Source: Bacteroidaceae bacterium (GTDB lineage Bacteria; Bacteroidota; Bacteroidia; Bacteroidales; Bacteroidaceae). Taken from it: a stretch of DNA of 64,000 nt. A program made the translations under genes and the position numbers. Shown here piece by piece: positions 61,901 to 64,000 of this stretch (within the stretch, counting starts at the first letter, position 1; every line of letters begins with the position of its first letter). The DNA is taken from contig JAFZFN010000013.1 of the NCBI GenBank assembly GCA_017555875.1, positions 1-64,000 on the forward strand, in the 5' to 3' direction. The notes under the pieces were generated by a model, which made no database searches, was not told the origin of the DNA, and saw only the letters and a program-made list of their open reading frames with translations.

Positions 61901-64000
61901 TCGTTATTGGTTCTGAAAATAACCTTATCTTGATTAAGGGTTCTACCCTCAGTGCATTGACCACAGGTCTCGGCTGGTACTTGAACAATATCGCGCACAT
62001 TAACATCGCTTGGAACTCACTCAATGAGAAGACGGTGAGTGGTGCTGCATACGCCGACCTCTCTAATCTCCCTCTGCCTTCTCAGACAGAGACTCACACC
62101 TCAGATGCAAAGTATCGCTACTACCTCAATACCTGTACCTTCGGTTACTCTATGACCTCATGGACATGGAAGCGTTGGCAGCAGGAGATCGACTGGATGG
62201 CACTCCACGGTATCAACATGCCGCTCCAGCTCGTAGGTCTTGAGGAGGTATGGCGTACATTCCTCACTATGGAGGACGCTAATGGTAACCGCAAGTATGG
62301 CTACTCCGACGAGGAGGCTAAGGCTTTCGTAGCTGGTCCTGCCTTTATCGCATGGTGGGCGATGAACAACCTCGAAGGCTGGGGTGGTACTGCCGCAGGT
62401 TCAAAGAGTGGCTATAACAACCTAGCTGGTGCCGGTGGCGTGCAGGACGATGCATGGTATGCTCGCCAGAAGAAGCTCGCTAAGCAGATTGTAGAAGCAC
62501 AGCGTGCCCTCGGTATGCAGCCTGTTATTCCCGGCTGGTCAGGTATGGTTCCCACTAACTTTGCCTCTAAGTCAAAATATGCTACTCGTGGTAATGGTGG
62601 CAACTGGGCAGGTGACTTTGTGCGTCCGCTCCTCCTCAGCGTGAATAACAAGAAATATGCTGAGATTGCTGCCGACTACTATGAGTGCTTGCACGCCGTG
62701 ATGGGCGAGAGCCAGTACTACTCTATGGACCCCTTCCACGAAGGTGGTGGTGCAGGTACTATGGAGGATTACGAGGCCCTCTATGCTGCTATGGAGGCTG
62801 CGAAGGCTGGTTCGCAGTGGGTTATCCAGCAGTGGCAGTGGAGCGCTACTCAGAAGTACTCTTTGACTGCTGTTCCCGAGGGCCGTCTCATCGTGCTCGA
62901 CCTCTTCTCTGACGGCTCACCCGCATTTGACAGCTACAACGGCTATGCTCCTCAGGATGCAGTATTCTGCGCTATCCCCAACTTTGGTGGTCGCTCAGGA
63001 TTGATGGGCCGCTTGCAGAATGTAACTGACAACTACTTCAAGTTTAAGACAAAGTATACAAGCATCAAGGGTATCGGTACTGCACCTGAGGCTATCGAGC
63101 AGACTCCCGTTACCTATGACTTGATCTATCAGCTCCCCTGGATGAATGGTGTGAAGCCCGATGTGGCTGCATGGGTAGATAACTATGCTGTTGCCCGTTA
63201 TGGTAAGAACAACAGCGTAGTGAAGGAGGCTTGGAGCCTGCTTCGTCAAGGTCCGCTCAACTATGGTGCCGACGGTATCCAAGGTCCTGTAGAAGATGTA
63301 TGGGCTGCTCGTCCTAACCTCAATGCTAGCGCAGCAAGTTACTGGGGTAAGACGCTTAATTATGATAAAGCAATTGCGACCTATACTAAGGAGCGTCACC
63401 AGATGTTGATTGATGCGGTATACAAACTCATCGATCAGGAAGACGAACTCGCTTTAGCTGATGGCTCTACCTATAAGAGCAACTACCTCTACGATATCGT
63501 CGAGTTTGGTGGTGCCGTGATGGCCGACTATGCTTACTATCTGTTAAAGGGTATTGCAGCAGCAAAGGGTGTTGATGAAAATCTCTATCAGGCTCGCAAG
63601 AATGCCTTCCTCCAACTCATCTTGGATATGGATGCCTTCAGAGGTACTAACCTCAACTTCCGTCTCGGTAAGTGGACTCAGGAGGCTCGTGATGCTGCAG
63701 GTGAAGTAGAGAATGCTACTACAGCCACCCCCGACTGGTATGAGTACAACAACGCCCGTACCATCGTGTCTACCTGGTCATCACCCGGTACCAACCTCAA
63801 CGATTACTCATACCGCTCATGGCAGGGTCTCTTGAAGGACTACTACTACAAGCGTTGGAAGTATTTCTTCGATAATAACTGTACTAATGGTGAGTATAAG
63901 TTCTTCGAGTGGAACTGGGCACATGGTATGAAGCACGAGGTAGGACAGACTGCTGTAAGCGATGTAGAGCTTACTGCAGATCAGGATGGTCATACCTCTA
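58912..64000 (+). CDS. Large multidomain GH89 alpha-N-acetylglucosaminidase (runs off window end)
   Basis: The frame is open from the ATG at 58912 to the window end, at least 1696 codons. Signal peptide MKKKLTMLLASLFLVLGTAW. Residues about 22-450 contain three related beta-trefoil-like (ricin/RICIN-type) segments: GQRYRLRNVMTGLYMQANGS, KTYRIKSEYSGLYMQVMNYN and TDLYALKSPTGTYFSFVAPT, probably sugar-binding. A GEVED-like domain (ARVWMDKDGDGTYESLL) is at about 580-670. More beta-sandwich sequence follows, then GH89 from about 960: LVKRIGGDSAADKFKFVLDP, FGYSMTSWTWKRWQQEIDWM. Catalytic E1277 (MDPFHEGGG) and E1393 (GTAPEAIEQTPV) are present. The catalytic part is close to the preceding enzyme, so they are paralogues; the added modules would hold this one on mucin. 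A C-terminal T9SS tail may lie outside the window. Confidence 0.93.
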   Translation, partial: MKKKLTMLLASLFLVLGTAWADAPTPGQRYRLRNVMTGLYMQANGSSNLQLQEQKYSVLQFFSVEEAGDGKFYLKSESGANLYVNASGWDAVVGSGDSKTPYTIALVSGETDVYTLDQTVASFTGKIGADDNTSGASLYCNKGEGNNGKWQFEAVPSPEVCTFDPAKTYRIKSEYSGLYMQVMNYNTSGETEGAFQLKDKSVVAEGQKFMFEAAGDGKYYLKTVKEGTTYYVNQGSWNFHAGAEATTPFTIAVVDGHTAVYSLHQTADEWNSQMHGYAGNTTTSATDGTTIYCNAAFEGNTVWSFEEVKTEELEPTDLYALKSPTGTYFSFVAPTDGTSSAASFRDTPTFFYKEVSGTGYTFEDLSTPGRFIGLNGNFNVGTSSAVWNISAEDADGYVTISRNSGSGNLGHDTNWSVGGGIFTDVGANCNKWQLIPAYPVTIIYKQNGSEIDRVKAGVFVGGAYTIDTKGQTVVSCETDKGEVVVTDGVYTIPAVNGATTVTVTFAEVDKYMGSKPTITDDEISTLKDYGQYLNALTLGSTSLLSNGTQPSSASDMHVQILGKSVNLFQGTEYTFTLTFPKNQNSQALVARVWMDKDGDGTYESLLSTTGVAEKYTDLTTVKFAVPYDATPGITRIRLRLDGAWAISQTADGATKRMVYDIEVNVVEAPKTDITYNLIYKGQKIATENIRAVIGANFPVPTTAFKIDTQYLSFALPEGTIGENPATYDVEVAIIAKGFPIPTTIVDGAFAEDTQWYLATLRNARVKYNGSTEVVTTTDKVFSDAHLFALTGDPVNGFQFYNKALGTSKAIYSNNPVNLDNNNPTPVELTENPDGTWSVTSNSHGGFSFVIENNSTNYYLHEKLTKLSFWQSSSAKTDAGSSLIFKEAYDFTFFITGVPEGEDAGATFSGNSIVNGAKVVETEYVSKDLFDANDIEGYSWSITVDKNAKTITLAYQQAVVEENPEAVVALVKRIGGDSAADKFKFVLDPSINSKQETFVIGSENNLILIKGSTLSALTTGLGWYLNNIAHINIAWNSLNEKTVSGAAYADLSNLPLPSQTETHTSDAKYRYYLNTCTFGYSMTSWTWKRWQQEIDWMALHGINMPLQLVGLEEVWRTFLTMEDANGNRKYGYSDEEAKAFVAGPAFIAWWAMNNLEGWGGTAAGSKSGYNNLAGAGGVQDDAWYARQKKLAKQIVEAQRALGMQPVIPGWSGMVPTNFASKSKYATRGNGGNWAGDFVRPLLLSVNNKKYAEIAADYYECLHAVMGESQYYSMDPFHEGGGAGTMEDYEALYAAMEAAKAGSQWVIQQWQWSATQKYSLTAVPEGRLIVLDLFSDGSPAFDSYNGYAPQDAVFCAIPNFGGRSGLMGRLQNVTDNYFKFKTKYTSIKGIGTAPEAIEQTPVTYDLIYQLPWMNGVKPDVAAWVDNYAVARYGKNNSVVKEAWSLLRQGPLNYGADGIQGPVEDVWAARPNLNASAASYWGKTLNYDKAIATYTKERHQMLIDAVYKLIDQEDELALADGSTYKSNYLYDIVEFGGAVMADYAYYLLKGIAAAKGVDENLYQARKNAFLQLILDMDAFRGTNLNFRLGKWTQEARDAAGEVENATTATPDWYEYNNARTIVSTWSSPGTNLNDYSYRSWQGLLKDYYYKRWKYFFDNNCTNGEYKFFEWNWAHGMKHEVGQTAVSDVELTADQDGHTS

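Overview
The window is chromosomal DNA from a member of the Bacteroidales, probably a gut or oral commensal near Prevotellaceae, Muribaculaceae or Barnesiellaceae. Several signs agree. Promoters carry the Bacteroidetes -7 box TAnnTTTG, often with TTTG about 20 bp upstream. There is a BspA-like leucine-rich-repeat giant protein and a type IX secretion sorting tail. SerA is of the short lysine type, and serC, serA and a DUF1015 gene stand together. A 6S-like RNA of the Bacteroidales-1 kind follows rplT, and a DAHP synthase is fused to chorismate mutase. Core genes look moderately GC-rich. The ART-NADAR gene, the KilA-N locus and the BspA gene look clearly more AT-rich.

Layout. 1-1372: a TetR gene and a truncated TolC-type efflux gene in one operon, behind a TetR-like operator. 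1662-2819: an isolated AT-rich gene joining an ADP-ribosyltransferase-like domain to a NADAR domain. 3441-8756: an outer-membrane barrel protein, ftsK, a small HAD phosphatase and a guaA whose amidotransferase domain is degenerate. 8924-17600: a secreted nuclease, serC-serA-DUF1015, tRNA-Arg, a YccF protein, a Na+/Ca2+ exchanger, an acyl-CoA synthetase and a nitrilase-family amidase. 17677-19113: tRNA-Ser and an M18 aminopeptidase.

19271-21579 is a repeat-rich accessory island. It holds a MITE-like inverted-repeat element and a KilA-N gene lying between two ~228-bp direct repeats. 21580-30719 is a two-gene surface operon: a 2263-residue BspA-like protein with a C-terminal cohesin-like plus dockerin module, then a protein with an N-terminal cohesin-like domain, InlB-type repeats and a T9SS tail. 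30789-37427 is translation and housekeeping: DAHP synthase/chorismate mutase, thrS-infC-rpmI-rplT, 6S RNA, rpmE and fmt.

37522-45274 is a run of poorly known genes (TPR/Sel1 proteins, a poly-serine membrane protein, a DUF1963 protein, a two-TM protein) with a decayed DUF4248 locus among them. 45310-49088 pairs a TonB-dependent receptor with an SbmA/BacA/YddA-like ABC exporter. 49402-51843 has a structured leader RNA ahead of a CbxX-type AAA+ protein with an odd N-terminal half. 51963-54944 holds pepT, a YihY/BrkB membrane protein and rnpB. 55390-64000 holds two GH89 alpha-N-acetylglucosaminidases in tandem, the second large and cut by the window end, which points to breakdown of host alpha-GlcNAc-capped glycans.

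Best candidates for something undescribed: the ART-NADAR fusion; the KilA-N cassette between long direct repeats; the cohesin/dockerin surface pair; the structured leader before the AAA+ gene; and the GuaA lacking its glutaminase active site. All domain names come from reading motifs, with no database search.
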